Shown here one piece after another: positions 51,464-63,685 of a stretch of 64,000 nucleotides of DNA. The notes beneath the pieces are model-generated. The model did not search any database. It was given only the letters and a program-made list of their open reading frames with translations, and was not told where the DNA came from. Position numbers and translations under genes: made by a program. Position 1 is the first letter of the stretch; the number at the start of each line of letters is the position of its first letter. This stretch comes from Sipunculus nudus (taxonomy: Eukaryota; Annelida; Sipuncula; Golfingiida; Sipunculidae): assembly GCA_026874595.1 (NCBI GenBank), contig CM049311.1, forward strand, positions 73,284,953-73,348,952, written 5' to 3'.

Positions 51464-52218
51464 TACGAAAGCGTATTGCTGCCACCTGGTAAAAGAAAAA
51501 TAAAATATTTATCTCGTACGACATACTATCTTGTACGTACGACATATTATCTCGTACGACCGACATATTATCTCGTACGTATGACAAAATAAATCTCGTA
51601 CGTACGACAATTTATCTCGTACGTACGACAAAATAAATCTTACGGATGTGATTCACAGACTAGACAACATGCTTATTGATATATGTATAAGCAATATATA
51701 GATGTTAAATAATGTGTGTTTTCACATTAACTATATACAACATCTCCAACTCCTTGCAAACCGCTGGACCACCATTGAAACGAAAACACACCCTCACATA
51801 TATCTATTTATTTATAGTATATAATTAACAGTTATTTGAGTTACTATTTTTTGGTGTGTCCAAGTTTCTGAAATATTTCAAGGAAGCGAAATATATCAAA
51901 CCGTTGTCTGACAGCCATATACAGAACTATCATTTTAAGAGAGGTGATTAAATTTTGTTAGCAGTGTATGGTGTTATAATAGTGAGCCTGTCATAATATT
52001 AATAAGAAACAAACATTGCCTTTGCCAAACTGAAACTACTTTTCGGAGAAATAACTAGAGGACTAGAGGGACAGCTCCCAACTTGCCTGATTTTAAGTAA
52101 TTGAGAATAGATATTTGTGGGGCAGATATATGACATAACGCACCGTGTAGTTGATCCTTTAAACTATGTTAGGCATAAACAGCCATTGATATGATTGGTG
52201 GGTAGCTGAACAGTCAAC

Positions 52219-52278
<60 letters not shown>

Positions 52279-53021
52279 GTACATATACGTGTAACTCGCC
52301 CAATTTAAACGGCATGAATTTCAACTTATGGGATCAAGCACTTCGTTTCATAATATATATATTATGAACCTCTCCTCATGGGCATCTCTGTATTACAGAA
52401 CCTCTATAAACTGTCTGTTAAGTGTTTACATAAGAAGGCCGGGTGACAGAGGAAAGATCTTGGTCGCGCAGATGCGACAGTAATATAATAAAAAAAGAGA
52501 AGAAAACACCAAGAGATGTTTGAAAACCTTTGATTTCTGAAGTTATGCTGTACCACAACTAAGTGGCTTGGGCGCTGTGTTTGTCTCGTTTCTAAACGAT
52601 TGGTCTCATTTCTAAATTTTATTTCCATTTTAAATTTTGCCATATAAGCATAGTAATTCCCTTGATATAACAATAACTAACTTCGTCCAATGCACATATG
52701 GGAATCTTATAACTAGTCAAACAAAACCCTCTGATAGACATTACATGTATTTCTAATGATATTTATAGTATCCACCGGCTGAGCCATTCTAACACAGCGC
52801 TGGTAATATATCCCAAAGCTTTCAGTCTTTTCACACACATACACACACACACCCTCACATACACACACATCTATATATATCCATAAGATTTATTATGTAG
52901 GACGTACGAGAAAATATGTCGTACGTACGAGATAGTATGTCGTACGTACGAGATTTATGTTGTACGTACGAGATAAATAATTTATTTTTCCTTTACCAAG
53001 TGGTAGCAAAACGCTTCCGTA
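51464..53021. mobile_element. 1.56-kb non-autonomous transposon with CGTACG-rich ends and 6-bp duplication
   Basis: Flanked by GAAAGG on both sides (51458-51463, 53022-53027). The left end TACGAAAGCGTATTGCTGCC and inverted right end TACGGAAGCGTTTTGCTACC continue as ~55-bp inverted repeats through GGTAAA(A/G)GAAAAATAAA and TTATCTCGTACG. Next to both ends, TCTCGTACGTACGACA-type palindromic units are repeated (about six left, four right). The interior holds a TA/TG microsatellite and no transposase. Confidence 0.8.
52222..52278 (+). repeat. (TA)n(TG)n microsatellite
   Basis: Pure TA run followed by TG run, inside the 51464-53021 element. Confidence 0.9.
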
Positions 53022-53029
53022 GAAAGGAA

Positions 53030-53805
53030 TTAATTGGTCACCACTAAGGGATGCATGGAAACCTTTTGATACTTTGGATGCTATTCTTATTGTCGACACT
53101 TCATGTTGATCTTTGGGTCACAAAGTCAGTTGTCACCAAAACAATTTATGTAATACAAATTATAAAACAACAATCGATGTATTTTCAGCTGATGGCGTGT
53201 GCAGTCTGTATTTTCAGTCCAAGCAAGTTTGGCAGTCGTACGAAATATTTCATGTAGCCCGGGAACGTACTTTCATTAAACGCTTTCTCTTAACACGAAT
53301 CACACATACACTTCAATAGATTTTGTTTAAATCAAATCGACCCATTTATGTGGAATTCTTTTCAGTGGAATACATATCATAATTACATATCGCTGTATTT
53401 ATAATACATACAATTAATATATTACATGTATTTAATTTTAGACCATGTAATAATTTTAAAATTTAAATTCCCTACTTTCCTACCCAGCTACAATTTTACA
53501 GTGAGCAACTTACCTTAGACAGGTGTTGGTCATATGACAATGGGCAGAGGCAATTGGAAGAGCAAACCTCCCGTGACGTGCTTATACGTCCTGTTTGAAC
53601 TTTTTCTGTGTACTTAAGGAGACAATGAAAATCAGGTACTTATCACTTGTGATCGTGATTGAGAATGTCAAGTGCTCGATAACACACAACAACCCGCCGC
53701 GTTGTTTGATGACTGCCAAAACTTATAGAAAATTGTATGCAGCATTAAGTACAACCAAATTACCCTCTTCTATACACTGGAATATGTCTTACATATGTTG
53801 TGTAT
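53030..53805. other. Intergenic, nothing recognised
   Basis: No coding exon or repeat identified. Confidence 0.4.
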
Positions 53806-53809
53806 TTTA

Positions 53810-54100
53810 ATCAGGGGCTTTATGTATTTATTTTATTTTTATCTGGGCCTTTAATGAATTTACTGTTTTTACAAGGGGGTTAATTATATTAACTGCATTT
53901 TACCAGGGGTGTTATTGTACTTATTGGTATTAAACGGAGACTGAACCTACTATAATTTTTCCCGGTTTGCCCGGGGCTTCACTTTATATTCACTGCATTA
54001 TTAAAAGGCCATTACTGTATAAACCATGTACAAATCTGTAAACTTAATAAATTTACAATACAGGGATTTATTGTATTTACTGGTTTCACAGGTGTTTTAC
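53810..54100 (+). repeat. Degenerate ~40-45-bp repeat
   Basis: Phrases of the form CAGGGGxTTxATGTATTTAC TG recur about seven times (TATTTATTTT, GAATTTACTG, ATTAACTGCATTTTACCAGG, TGTACTTATTGG, TATTTACTGG) with much drift. Confidence 0.4.
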
Positions 54101-55485
54101 CGCTTGTCAACCGCTTTTCTGCAAATTCTGTACCATCAATCTTGACCATAGTTTTTAGTTTTCATCTTTGAAAGAATTTTGCTTTGACTCTCGGCGGATG
54201 CATCGAATTTACGCACTTTATCGACCTTAGACCCCATTTACCAATAATTCTTTACTGAGAGTTTACTGCCATATATGAAACAAAACAATTTAATTTGCTT
54301 GCTCCTATAAGAATACCGAGTCCGTTTAATGTAAAGAATTTAACACTTACAGTCAAATCATACATTCATAATCTGGAACAATCTGTCCAAACTGATCGTA
54401 GCCACTAAAATCGTGTTTCGTCGTCAGAGAATCTCCATGTACGATGTCACCTGCTACCATGCTATGATTGCTTTAAGATAAGCACGATATAGCTCTGTTT
54501 TAGACTTTGCAGACCTTTCTACGACCTTCAAGCCGATTAAGACCGTGTCACACTGTCCCGAGTTTGGCTTGCGAGTTAAGGTGAGTCACAACTCGTACCA
54601 ACTCGTCAGGTGTCCTTTAAAACTCGAGCTCATGTCTTTGCACGTCGAACTGATGTCTCTAAATGTCACCAGTACTCACCATGCAGCGGCGAGAACCTTA
54701 AAACTGTTTAAAATTTTTGTGTGAGTTTTCGTCACGTGTAATGTCGAACACATACTCAGGGCGTGTCGCCTAAGCTCAAATGTTGAAGACATGTCGTCGC
54801 TGTCGCCGAGTACGCCAAGAGTTAAGCCAGGAGATTTGGAGACATGAGCACGATATCTGCTCGACATCCAATAAGTTTGTACGGCTTCAATATCCCTACC
54901 AGTTTGTACGTGTTTTGTTCGACATGTCTTCGAAATTGTTACGAGCTGTTGCCACACTATAAACGGTGAATGTTGACATTCCCTTGTCCAGAATATCCCA
55001 AAAATTCTAGCCTCTGGGCAAGAAGATGATCCATGATCATGCTGTTTTCACATACAAGGAAATCGTGAGGCTGGTCCAAAAGTGCTGAACCAGCACAATT
55101 ATAAATAATCACCATTTGTCGGCTTCACTCGTTACAGTACTCTTATTTCATTTGTCAGAAGTCTTGAGTTTTCGAGAATGTGTCGTACAAAGATGGTACA
55201 AACCTGTGCTATATAGACGATTATCGTACTAGTGTCGTATCATTGTGGAACAGAACTCAAACAGAACTCGAGCAGGAGTCTCATCACAAAATAAACAAGT
55301 GACGCATGGGTCATGACGCTCAGCTGACCGGGAAGAGATTCGCAAAAGGAAATTTTATCATCAGAATGGTATAGTATATACCCATTCATCTGAAGCATCA
55401 AACAGATTAACCAACAGGCCAAGATTTAGTCTGTATTTATATATCTCAAAAATAGAGAAAAAATGTGTAAACTTTAAAAACTAGA
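54101..55485. other. Intergenic, probable decayed transposon sequence
   Basis: From about 54546 (CGTGTCACACTGTCCCGAG) the DNA becomes GC-richer with repeated ACTCGT and CGACAT strings. No ends could be paired and no gene is present. Confidence 0.3.
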
Positions 55486-56836
55486 ATACGGGTAGCCGAC
55501 AAGTGACTACGTGTATCCGCCAAAATCAGAGTGGAACGGGTGAAGTGAGGCTAGATTGAGTGCTGTCCAAGTTGTATACATATGCAAAATTTTAGGCAGA
55601 AAAGTCAAAGCACTACATGTATATGAATGATTTTAGCCCACGGCAGACAAACAGACAGACGCTGTGCAAGAATGGTTGCAGGTGGCTCCTCCAGTTTTGT
55701 GTATGATAAAGACCTATGTGAGATCTATACACATGCAAAATTTTGGCCCAATCGGTCAAACGGTTCCCGAGATATGAGCTTGGATGTCATCAGCGTGAAC
55801 GTGAATGTAGGTGGCGCCACCTGTCATAAAATCAAGAAAGCTATCCAGGATGTATACGCATGCCGAATTTCAGGTGAATTAGTCAATTCACTGCAGAGAT
55901 ATGAGTGATCTTAACCCAAGGCAGAAGAACAGATGGACACTGTGCAAACAAGGTTACAGGTGGCGCCACCACTTTTTGTGTATGTTATAGAGCTATCCAA
56001 GGGCTACATTTGTATAAATTTTATTTCCTGATCAGTCAAACGCTTCCCGAGATATGAGCTTGGATGTCATCAGCGTGAACGTGAATGTAGATGGCGCCAC
56101 CTGTCATAAAATCAAGAAAGCTATCCAGGATGTATACGCATGCCGAATTTCAGGTGAATTAGTCAATTCACTGCAGAGATATGAGTGATCTTAACCCAAG
56201 GCAGAAGAACAGATGGACACTGTGCAAACAAGGTTACAGGTGGCGCCACCATTTTTTGTGTATGTTATAGAGCTATCCAAGGGCTACATTTGTATAAATT
56301 TTATTTCCTGATCAGTCAAACGGTTCCCGAGATATGAGCTTGGATGTCATCAGCGTGAACGTGACTGTAGGTGGCGCCACCTGTCATAAAATCAAGAAAG
56401 CTTTCCAGGATGTATACGCATGATGAATATCAGGTGAATTAGTCAATTCACTGCAGAGATATGAGTGATTTTAACCCAAGGCAGATGAACAGATGGACAC
56501 TGTGCAAACATGGTTACAGGTGGCGCCATCATTTTTTGTGTATGTTATTAAGCAATCCAAGGGCTACATTTGTATAATTTTTATTTCCTGATCGGTCAAA
56601 CGGTTCTCGAGATATGAGGGTTTATGTGTGGAAACAGACCCACAAATGGACGCTGGATAGAGAGGAAAGGTCAGAGGTCAACGCAAATTGGTTAGGCACC
56701 AGTCCACATGTGACCTGATAATTGGTGTAAGTTTTGTAAGTCTTAGTCTCAGAGGAGCTCTCTGGAAACGAACGCGGCGGCGGAGGAACCCGGTCAAAAA
56801 CATAGTATCCGCAAAACCTTGTTTTGGCGGATACAA
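55486..56836 (+). repeat. Interspersed repeat with ~280-bp tandem units, copy 2
   Basis: Preceded by AAACTAGAA, it starts TACGGGTAGCCGACAAGTGAC, a mutated version of the hairpin head at position 1. Unit anchors (CACTGCAGAGATATGAG) lie at 55890, 56169 and 56449. The tail GTTAGGCACCAGTCCACATG leads to AGTATCCGCAAAACC and ends TTTTGGCGGATACA, the inverse of the head's TGTATCCGCCAAAA. Confidence 0.85.
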
Positions 56837-58900
56837 AAATACAGGTGGCTCCACCAGTCTGCAGAAACTAATAAAAACACTTAATGGTCAATATTCATGC
56901 AAAGAATCATGGTGATCTCCGCATTAGTTGTTCAGATACTTCAGCTTTTGTATCAAATTGTCCACTATTCTGAGGGATACCTCGGAGTCCTATAGCTTGA
57001 AGGATATGGGTATCAGAGACCTAATTTCTAGTTTCCACAGGCACTTTTCATGGGCCTCCTTGCATGACAAGAATGAAGATTCTAGGTCCAGTTGTTGCGA
57101 TTTGTACCCTGTTGACAGATAACCACATGTTTAAAGGTCTCTAAAAAAAAGTGAAAAAATTCGTAAAAATTTGAAAAAATAGAGGTTGCGCACCCAGTCT
57201 GCAGAAACTGATGGAACAGCTCATGATCAATATGTATGCCGAAAATCATGACCATCAGTGTTGTAGTTATTGAGATACTGCAGTTTTTGTATCAAATTTT
57301 CCATTATTCTGGGGGGTATTTTGGAGCCATACAGCTCAAAGAATATGGGTAACAGAGACCTATTTTCAGGTTTCCATGGAAACTTTTCATGGGTCTCCCT
57401 GTGTGTCAAGAATGAAGATTCTAGGTCTAGTTTTTATGATTTGTGCCCTGTTAACAGATGTTCATATCTTTAAAGGTCTCAAAAATAGAGAAAAAATTCG
57501 TAAAAAAACCCGAACAAATACAGGTGGTGCCGCCAGTCTGCAGAAACTGATGAAACACTCGATGATCAATATCCATGCAAACAATTATGGTGATCTCTGC
57601 ATTAGTTGTTCAGATACTTCAGCTTTTGTATAACATTTTTCATTATTCTGAGCTGTACTTTGGAGTGTCATAGCTCAAAGGATATGGGTAACAGAGACCT
57701 AATTTCTGGTTTCCATGGAGACTTTTCATAGCTCTCTCAGTGTGTTGATAAATGCAGATTCTAGGTCCAGTCGTTACGATTTGTGCCACGTTAACAGATG
57801 ACAGCATCCTTAAAGGTCTCAAAAATAGAGGAAAAAATCGTTAAAAAATTGAACAATACAGGTGGCGCCACCAGTCTGCAGGAACTGATGGAACATCTCA
57901 TGATCAATATGTATGCCAAAAATCAAGACCATCAGTGATGTAGTTATTGAGATATTGAAGTTCTTGTATGAAATTTTTTACTTTTCTGGGGGGTACTTTG
58001 GGGCCCCATAGATCAAAGGATACGGGTAACAGAGACCTAATTTCTCGTTTCCAAGGAGATTTTTCATGGACCTCTCAGTGTGTTGAGAATGAAGATTCTA
58101 GGTCGAGTCGTTACGATTTGTGCCACGTTAACAGATGACAGCATCCTTAAAGGTCTCAAAAATAGAGGAAAAAATCGTAAAAAATTGAACAATACAGGTA
58201 GCGCCACCAGTCTGCAGAAACTGATGGAACACCTCATGATAAATATGTATGCCAAAAATCATGACCATCAGTGATGTAGTTATTGAGATATTGAAGTTTT
58301 TGTATGAAATTTTTTACTATTCTGGGGGGTACTTTGGGGCCCCATAGCTCAAAGGATATGGGTTACAGAGCCCAATTTCTGGTTTCCAAAGAGATTTTCC
58401 ATGGACCTCTCAGTGTGTCAAGAATTAAGCTTCTAGGTCCAGTCTTTACGATTTGTGCCTTGTTAACAGATGTTCACATTTTTAAAGGTCTCAAAAATAG
58501 AGAAAAAAATTCGTTAAAAATCGAAAAATACAGGTGGCGCCACCGATCTGCAGGAAGTGATGGAACATCTCATGATCAATATGTATGTAAAAAATCATGA
58601 CCATCAGTCTAGTGATTAATGAGATATTGAAGTTTTTGTATGAAATTTTTTACTTTTCTGGGGGGGTACTTTGGGGCCCCATAGCTCCAAGAATATGGGT
58701 AACAGAGACCTAATTTCTTGTTTCCAAGGAGATTTTTCATGGACCTCTCAGAATCCCAAGTTACAAGGTTCTAGGTCAAGCGGTTACGATTTGTGCCTGG
58801 TTAACGGACGGACAGACGGACAGATGGACAGGCAGACGGACGACGGACAAAGAGTGATCGCTATAGCTCAGATGACTTTCAGTCAGCTGAGCTAAAAACC
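56837..58900 (+). repeat. Interspersed repeat with ~338-bp tandem units
   Basis: Six units, anchors near 56887, 57224, 57562, 57901, 58239 and 58574, each with ACAGGTGGCGCCACCAGTCT, GCAGAAACTGATGGAAC, TGATCAATATGTATG, GGGGGTACTTTGGGGCCCC, GTTTCCAAGGAGA and GATTTGTGCC. The tail is a GGACGGACAGACGGAC tract, then AGCTCAG...CTGAGCT hairpin and AAAA. Confidence 0.9.
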
Positions 58901-60489
58901 GCAAACTTGTGTAATTTCGGCGAGTTCTAACTCGCCGGAATTTTCGGCGAGTTCTAACTTGTCAGCACTCGTGGTAGCACAGCCTTAAAATTAAGACGTG
59001 ATAGTGTGAACCGCCCTTCACATACGATTAGGGACGATTCTCCCACGTCCACGTCCCGACTGACATACGACCAGCCAAGACTGTCTACGATAAGTAACGA
59101 TTCTAGTACGATTAATCACGATTTACTACGATGGACTTGCGACGTGGGTTATCGTGACCAGTCGTGGCCAGCCATGATAAATCGTACAGCATCGTAGAAT
59201 AATCGTAGAGAAGTTGTATAAAATGTAAGGGAATGGCCTGCGACAGCCGAGAATTAATCTCAATTAATGTCGATAAGGCTCAAATCTGACTCCCAATAAA
59301 TGACGATTGATGATTTGAAGAAAAAAAAAACTTGGTGGCTCCAAGACAATTTTAAACCGGTTCAAAATAGTCGTAGCCATCTCTCCCCACCCCGAGCTCC
59401 ACGATTGACAACGACTGCGACACGACCTTTATCCCAAAAACCTTGACTTCCCAAATCTTAGCTAAATCGTTGTCCAAATCTTAAAGGGCCTTTAAATTCA
59501 CGAAAAAAAAAATCAGCGTATATGAAAATCTCATGATCAATATGTATGTAAAAAATCATGACCATCAGTCAAGTGGTTAATGAGATATTGAAGTTTTTGT
59601 ATGAAATTTTTTACTTTTCTGGGGGGGGGTACTTTGGGGCCCCATAGCTCCAAGAATATGGGTAACAGAGACCTAATTTCTTGTTTCCAAGGAGATTTTT
59701 CATGGACCTCTCAGAATCCCAAGTTACAAGGTTCTAGGTCAAGCGGTTACGATTTGTGCCTGGTTAACGGACGGACAGACGGACAGATGGACAGACAGAC
59801 GGACGACGGACAAAGAGTGATCGCTATAGCTCAGATGACTTTCAGTCAGCTGAGCTAAAAACCGCAAACTTGTGTAATTTTCGGCGAGTTCTAACTCGCC
59901 GGAATTTTCGGCGAGTTCTAACTTGTCAGCACTCGTGGTAGCACAGCCTTAAAATTAAGACGTGATAGTGTGAACCGCCCTTCACATACGATTGGGGACG
60001 ATTCTCCCACGTCCACGTCCCGACTGACATACGACCAGCCAAGACTGTCTACGATAAGTAACGATTCTAGTACGATTAATCACGATTTACTACGATGGAC
60101 TTGCGACGTGGGTTATCGTGACCAGTCATGGCCAGCCATGATAAATCGTACAGCATCGTAGAATAATCGTAGAGAAGTTGTATAAAATGTAAGGGAATGG
60201 CCTGCGACAGCCGAGAATTAATCTCAATTAATGTCGATAAGGCTCAAATCTGACTCCCAATAAATGACGATTGATGATTTGAAGAAAAAAAAACTTGGTG
60301 GCTCCAAGACAATTTTAAACCGGCTCAAAATAGTCGTAGCCATCTCTCCTCACCCCGAGCTCCACGATTGACAACGACTGCGACACGACCTTTATCCCAA
60401 AAACCTTAACTTCCCAAATCTTAGCTAAATCGTTGTCCAAATCTTAAAGGGCCTTTAAATTCACGAAAAAAAATTAGCGTATATGAAAA
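58567..60489 (+). repeat. Recent 961-bp tandem duplication
   Basis: 58567-59527 and 59528-60489 are nearly identical, from ATCTCATGATCAATATGTAT to AGCGTATATGAAAA, differing by few substitutions and homopolymer lengths. The unit joins the last 338-bp unit with its 3' tail to a ~600-bp stretch dense in ACGAT/ATCGT strings (for example TACGATAAGTAACGATTC). Confidence 0.95.
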
Positions 60490-62087
60490 AAAGCGTAGTA
60501 TACCTTGGACGCATTGTCAAACAGTTTTATATCACATCTTACCCAGGGGTTCGAGGGCACAATCTTGTGTATCAAAGTTTAACAGGCCAAATGTAATGAG
60601 AAAAACATATGGAGGAGATACCATTCAGTGTAGTCACAGTTAAATTGCAATTTATTCAAAAATAAGAAACCTCAATCCTTATCTTGAGAGCTTAAGGTCT
60701 GCTTCTGTGGATCAAAAGCGTTTGAGTACATTTAAACAACATGGGTTGACAAATAGACTCGAGTGCTTTGTGACATTGTTAAAAACACCCCATGCTAAGA
60801 CACGAGTTCAGATTAAAGACGAACATGCACGTTTATGTTGTCACGCACGTGATAAAACGAGAGGTAAGTATATAGGTACAGTTCAATTACAGTTGAGCCA
60901 CGTTTCCTGTACATACATATAAACAATGTGTTTTTAAAGGATAGGTTCAATGCCTGTAGGTGGCATTGTCTATTGAATGAGGAAGTTCCACAAAGGAATT
61001 GCTGTGTTACCATTCCTATTTTGTTCCGTTTGACATTGAATATGGCATTGAGAAAGTTACTTGGACTCTTCTCTGAGTTTTTAGTACATCAAACGTGCTA
61101 TATAATTAGAGGGCACTCTTAGAAACGGTATACAGGAGATAAAGGCTCTGTAGATGACAACGCGGATATCCTTCTCCAACGGGTTTAATACATATAAGCT
61201 GCAGCACCTTTGACTGTGTACTTGGAACACATTTCCGCTGTGGATATCCCAATTGAAGTCATTATCAAAAGATAATTTTACAGATTTATCAATGTGTTGG
61301 ATGTTTAATTCATTTAAAGTCACCCATTAAAAATGTTGGAAATTAATGTGGATTAGCTGATCAATTCTACAAGTACAGCTCTAAATTATTCTCAATGGTA
61401 GAAGATTCTGGCAAAGTATGTATCTTTTAACACATACAGTTTCCTCAGTATGATTATAAAGGCCAAAATACACTGACCCCAGGCGTCTAATCTGGTATAA
61501 AGTGCTTCACTTTATTTAACTATATATCTTGAGCAATCTGCAGATCTGACATGCACACCCTCCAAGCCTGTTAATGATATACGTTGGTAAGGATAGAGCA
61601 GTTGCATCACGAAAACAAAGATGGTTGCCTCTACCATAAATTCCGTTAAAGAGGTTAAATCAGTAAATAAATGTAAAATACATGTTAAACAGTGTGGTTA
61701 GGGGGTCCCATGTACGCCACACTAAATATATAGGCCCACATTTTAACGTTCCCAAGTTGTCTATAACACATTTGGATATTAAGAAAATAAAGAAAAGGTG
61801 CAAAAATAAATGCACCAAAAATAAATGTACGCCATTTCCAAGCTTATAATATTAAATCTCACAATGGACCGAATTAAAAGCCGGCAGGACAATATCGACT
61901 TGTGAACCATTTGTATCTGGCTTTCAAATCGGGGAGAATGCAGTGATCGAATAGGACGAGTGACCCAGGTGTTTTAATGTGCAACTCGACACTAAACGAA
62001 AGATGTTTGTAATTTATTTTATATACTTGCTTAACTTTAAAGCCTACTTGTATTAATTTAAGATTTATTTCTGACAGTAACATTTAG
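60490..62087. other. Intergenic, nothing recognised
   Basis: No gene, and no repeat with recognisable ends. Confidence 0.4.
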
Positions 62088-62266
62088 CAGAAGCGGATCC
62101 AGGGGAGGGTCCAGGGGGTCCGGACACCCCCCCCCCCGCCCCTTTTTTTTCATCCGAAGCAATCCTTTTTAAGGGTTTCAGACAAATTTATGTGGCTGGA
62201 CCCCCCCCCCCCCTTTTCCTGACCTTTGGACCTTTTTTTAGGTTTATCAATCCTGGATCCGCCCCT
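62088..62266. mobile_element. 179-bp MITE (CAGAAGCGGATCCAGG ends)
   Basis: Left end CAGAAGCGGATCCAGG and inverted right end CAGGGGCGGATCCAGG match at 14 of 16. The interior has C/G homopolymers. hAT-like termini; no duplication seen. Confidence 0.65.
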
Positions 62267-62645
62267 GTTCAGACCTCGCTCTGAAGCTCTGCTGCTGCTA
62301 GAGCTGCTGCTGAATTGTGATGAATATAATGATAGGGTTCCAGAAAACCAAGCATTTATTGACTGACCATCCCGATACGGGCTGGGAAAATAGCTTGTCG
62401 CTAATCGTTTAAACAGCCGACTTATCCCTGTTTGTTTCAGCAATAGCCTATACACAAAGCTAGCGCGGGAGCGTCTAATCATATTGGAGTACCCGGCTTG
62501 CTGACATTCAGTGTAATGGAGAATGGATGTTTAACATCCTGTACATGTAGCTGGATCGTGTGTCACTGTGGCACATGTAACAGAGTTTTACTGGACTACT
62601 ACTTCTCTCTCGAGGCTTTACCATATACCTCTACTGTAGGATACA

Positions 62646-62651
62646 TATAAA
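62646..62651 (+). promoter_or_regulatory. Possible TATA box of the receptor gene
   Basis: TATAAA 65 bp before the ATG, in CATATAAAGCAG. The spacing suits a short leader, but AT-rich DNA gives such matches by chance. Confidence 0.3.
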
Positions 62652-62716
62652 GCAGATCAGGAATTTACAGCGTGTCAGCCATTGAAGTTTTTTAAGCAAG
62701 CTATAGTTGATAAACC

Positions 62717-63685
62717 ATGAATACCAATAAGATAAACCATGGCAGTGACCAAGGCAAGCCAAAGGCTCAACTAACTGTAGAATGCATACAACTCATGGAG
62801 TTATTTCTGTTGTATACCGGGGCATATTATGGCCATCCAACCAAGGAGAGCTCCGGAATCAGCAGGTTCTTCAAGTTAGTCAGCGTTCTAATGGTCATTA
62901 TACACGCTCTGAACGCCGCAAGGTTCTTCGCCAACTACACCTTCAACGAACCATTTGGGACCCAACTGTTTAACAAAATTACGCTTCATGTTATTTTCTT
63001 TATGACTATGTTTCATAATTTGATAATGGTTGCCGCGAGCAGAAATTCTCAAAGATTTAAGAATTTGGTCATGAAAATGCATGACGTATGTCACGATATG
63101 CCGAACATCTGCAACACGACACTGAGACGTTCATGTGTTGGCCTCATTGTGACGTCAGTTCTGATCAACCTCGGCACGCTCAGCATCTTTCTGGTTCTTT
63201 CCTCTGTTGGTAGAAAAGATGGTAGTCTTCAACGATACTTAATGGCGCCATTGACAGAGTCCTCACCGGCCTTCACCGTATTACTTTACATGTATGCCCT
63301 TTTCGGCTTCCTTTTCTATCTAATGTGGAGTTCAGTGTTTTTATATTACATTATCCTGTGTTATATACTAGTCAAATCTTTCAATTGCGTTAACGAGATT
63401 ATTATAGAAAATATCGAGGAGAACGACTGTGTGAACTTTGACCCCGAGAATATACGGACAGCACATGATATTGTTTGCCAGATGGTTGAGGCGGCAAATA
63501 AAGTTTTCAGCTTAATTGTTGCTGAAACCCTGACAGGGTCCATGATAATAGTGTGTCTCCTGTTGTATACAGTCACCAAAGGTATTGACGACCCTGACCT
63601 TTTATTGGTGCTCCTCTTTACCGGCGTCGTCTTGACTTGGGCCGTGTGTACAATCATCGTCGGTGCAGTTTGTGTCAACAATGCA
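62717..63685 (+). CDS. Gustatory-receptor-like (GRL) 7TM chemoreceptor, first coding exon
   Basis: 323 codons from ATG to a strong donor AATGCA|GTGAGT (phase 0); reading on into the intron gives only VSKLFGV and stop. Six hydrophobic segments are visible at about residues 51-71 (FFKLVSVLMVIIHALNAARF), 85-107, 139-164, 185-218, 265-288 and 296-321. There is a hydrophilic N-terminus and a charged loop (residues ~225-260, IIIENIEENDCVNFDPENI) between segments 4 and 5. That is the layout of insect-GR-related ligand-gated channels, which carry the last TM with the TYhhhhhQF motif in separate C-terminal exons after phase-0 introns; those would lie beyond 64000. GRL genes are known in molluscs. No match to a GPCR DRY motif is seen. 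Family assignment is inference from layout. Confidence 0.65.

Noticed and set aside
61081-61323. 80-codon minus-strand open frame
   Set aside because: No domain, no hydrophobic or compositional feature beyond chance in AT-rich DNA.
62150-62482. 110-codon minus-strand open frame with a poly-Ser run
   Set aside because: Overlaps a MITE with homopolymer tracts and CTG-rich DNA; no start context or domain.
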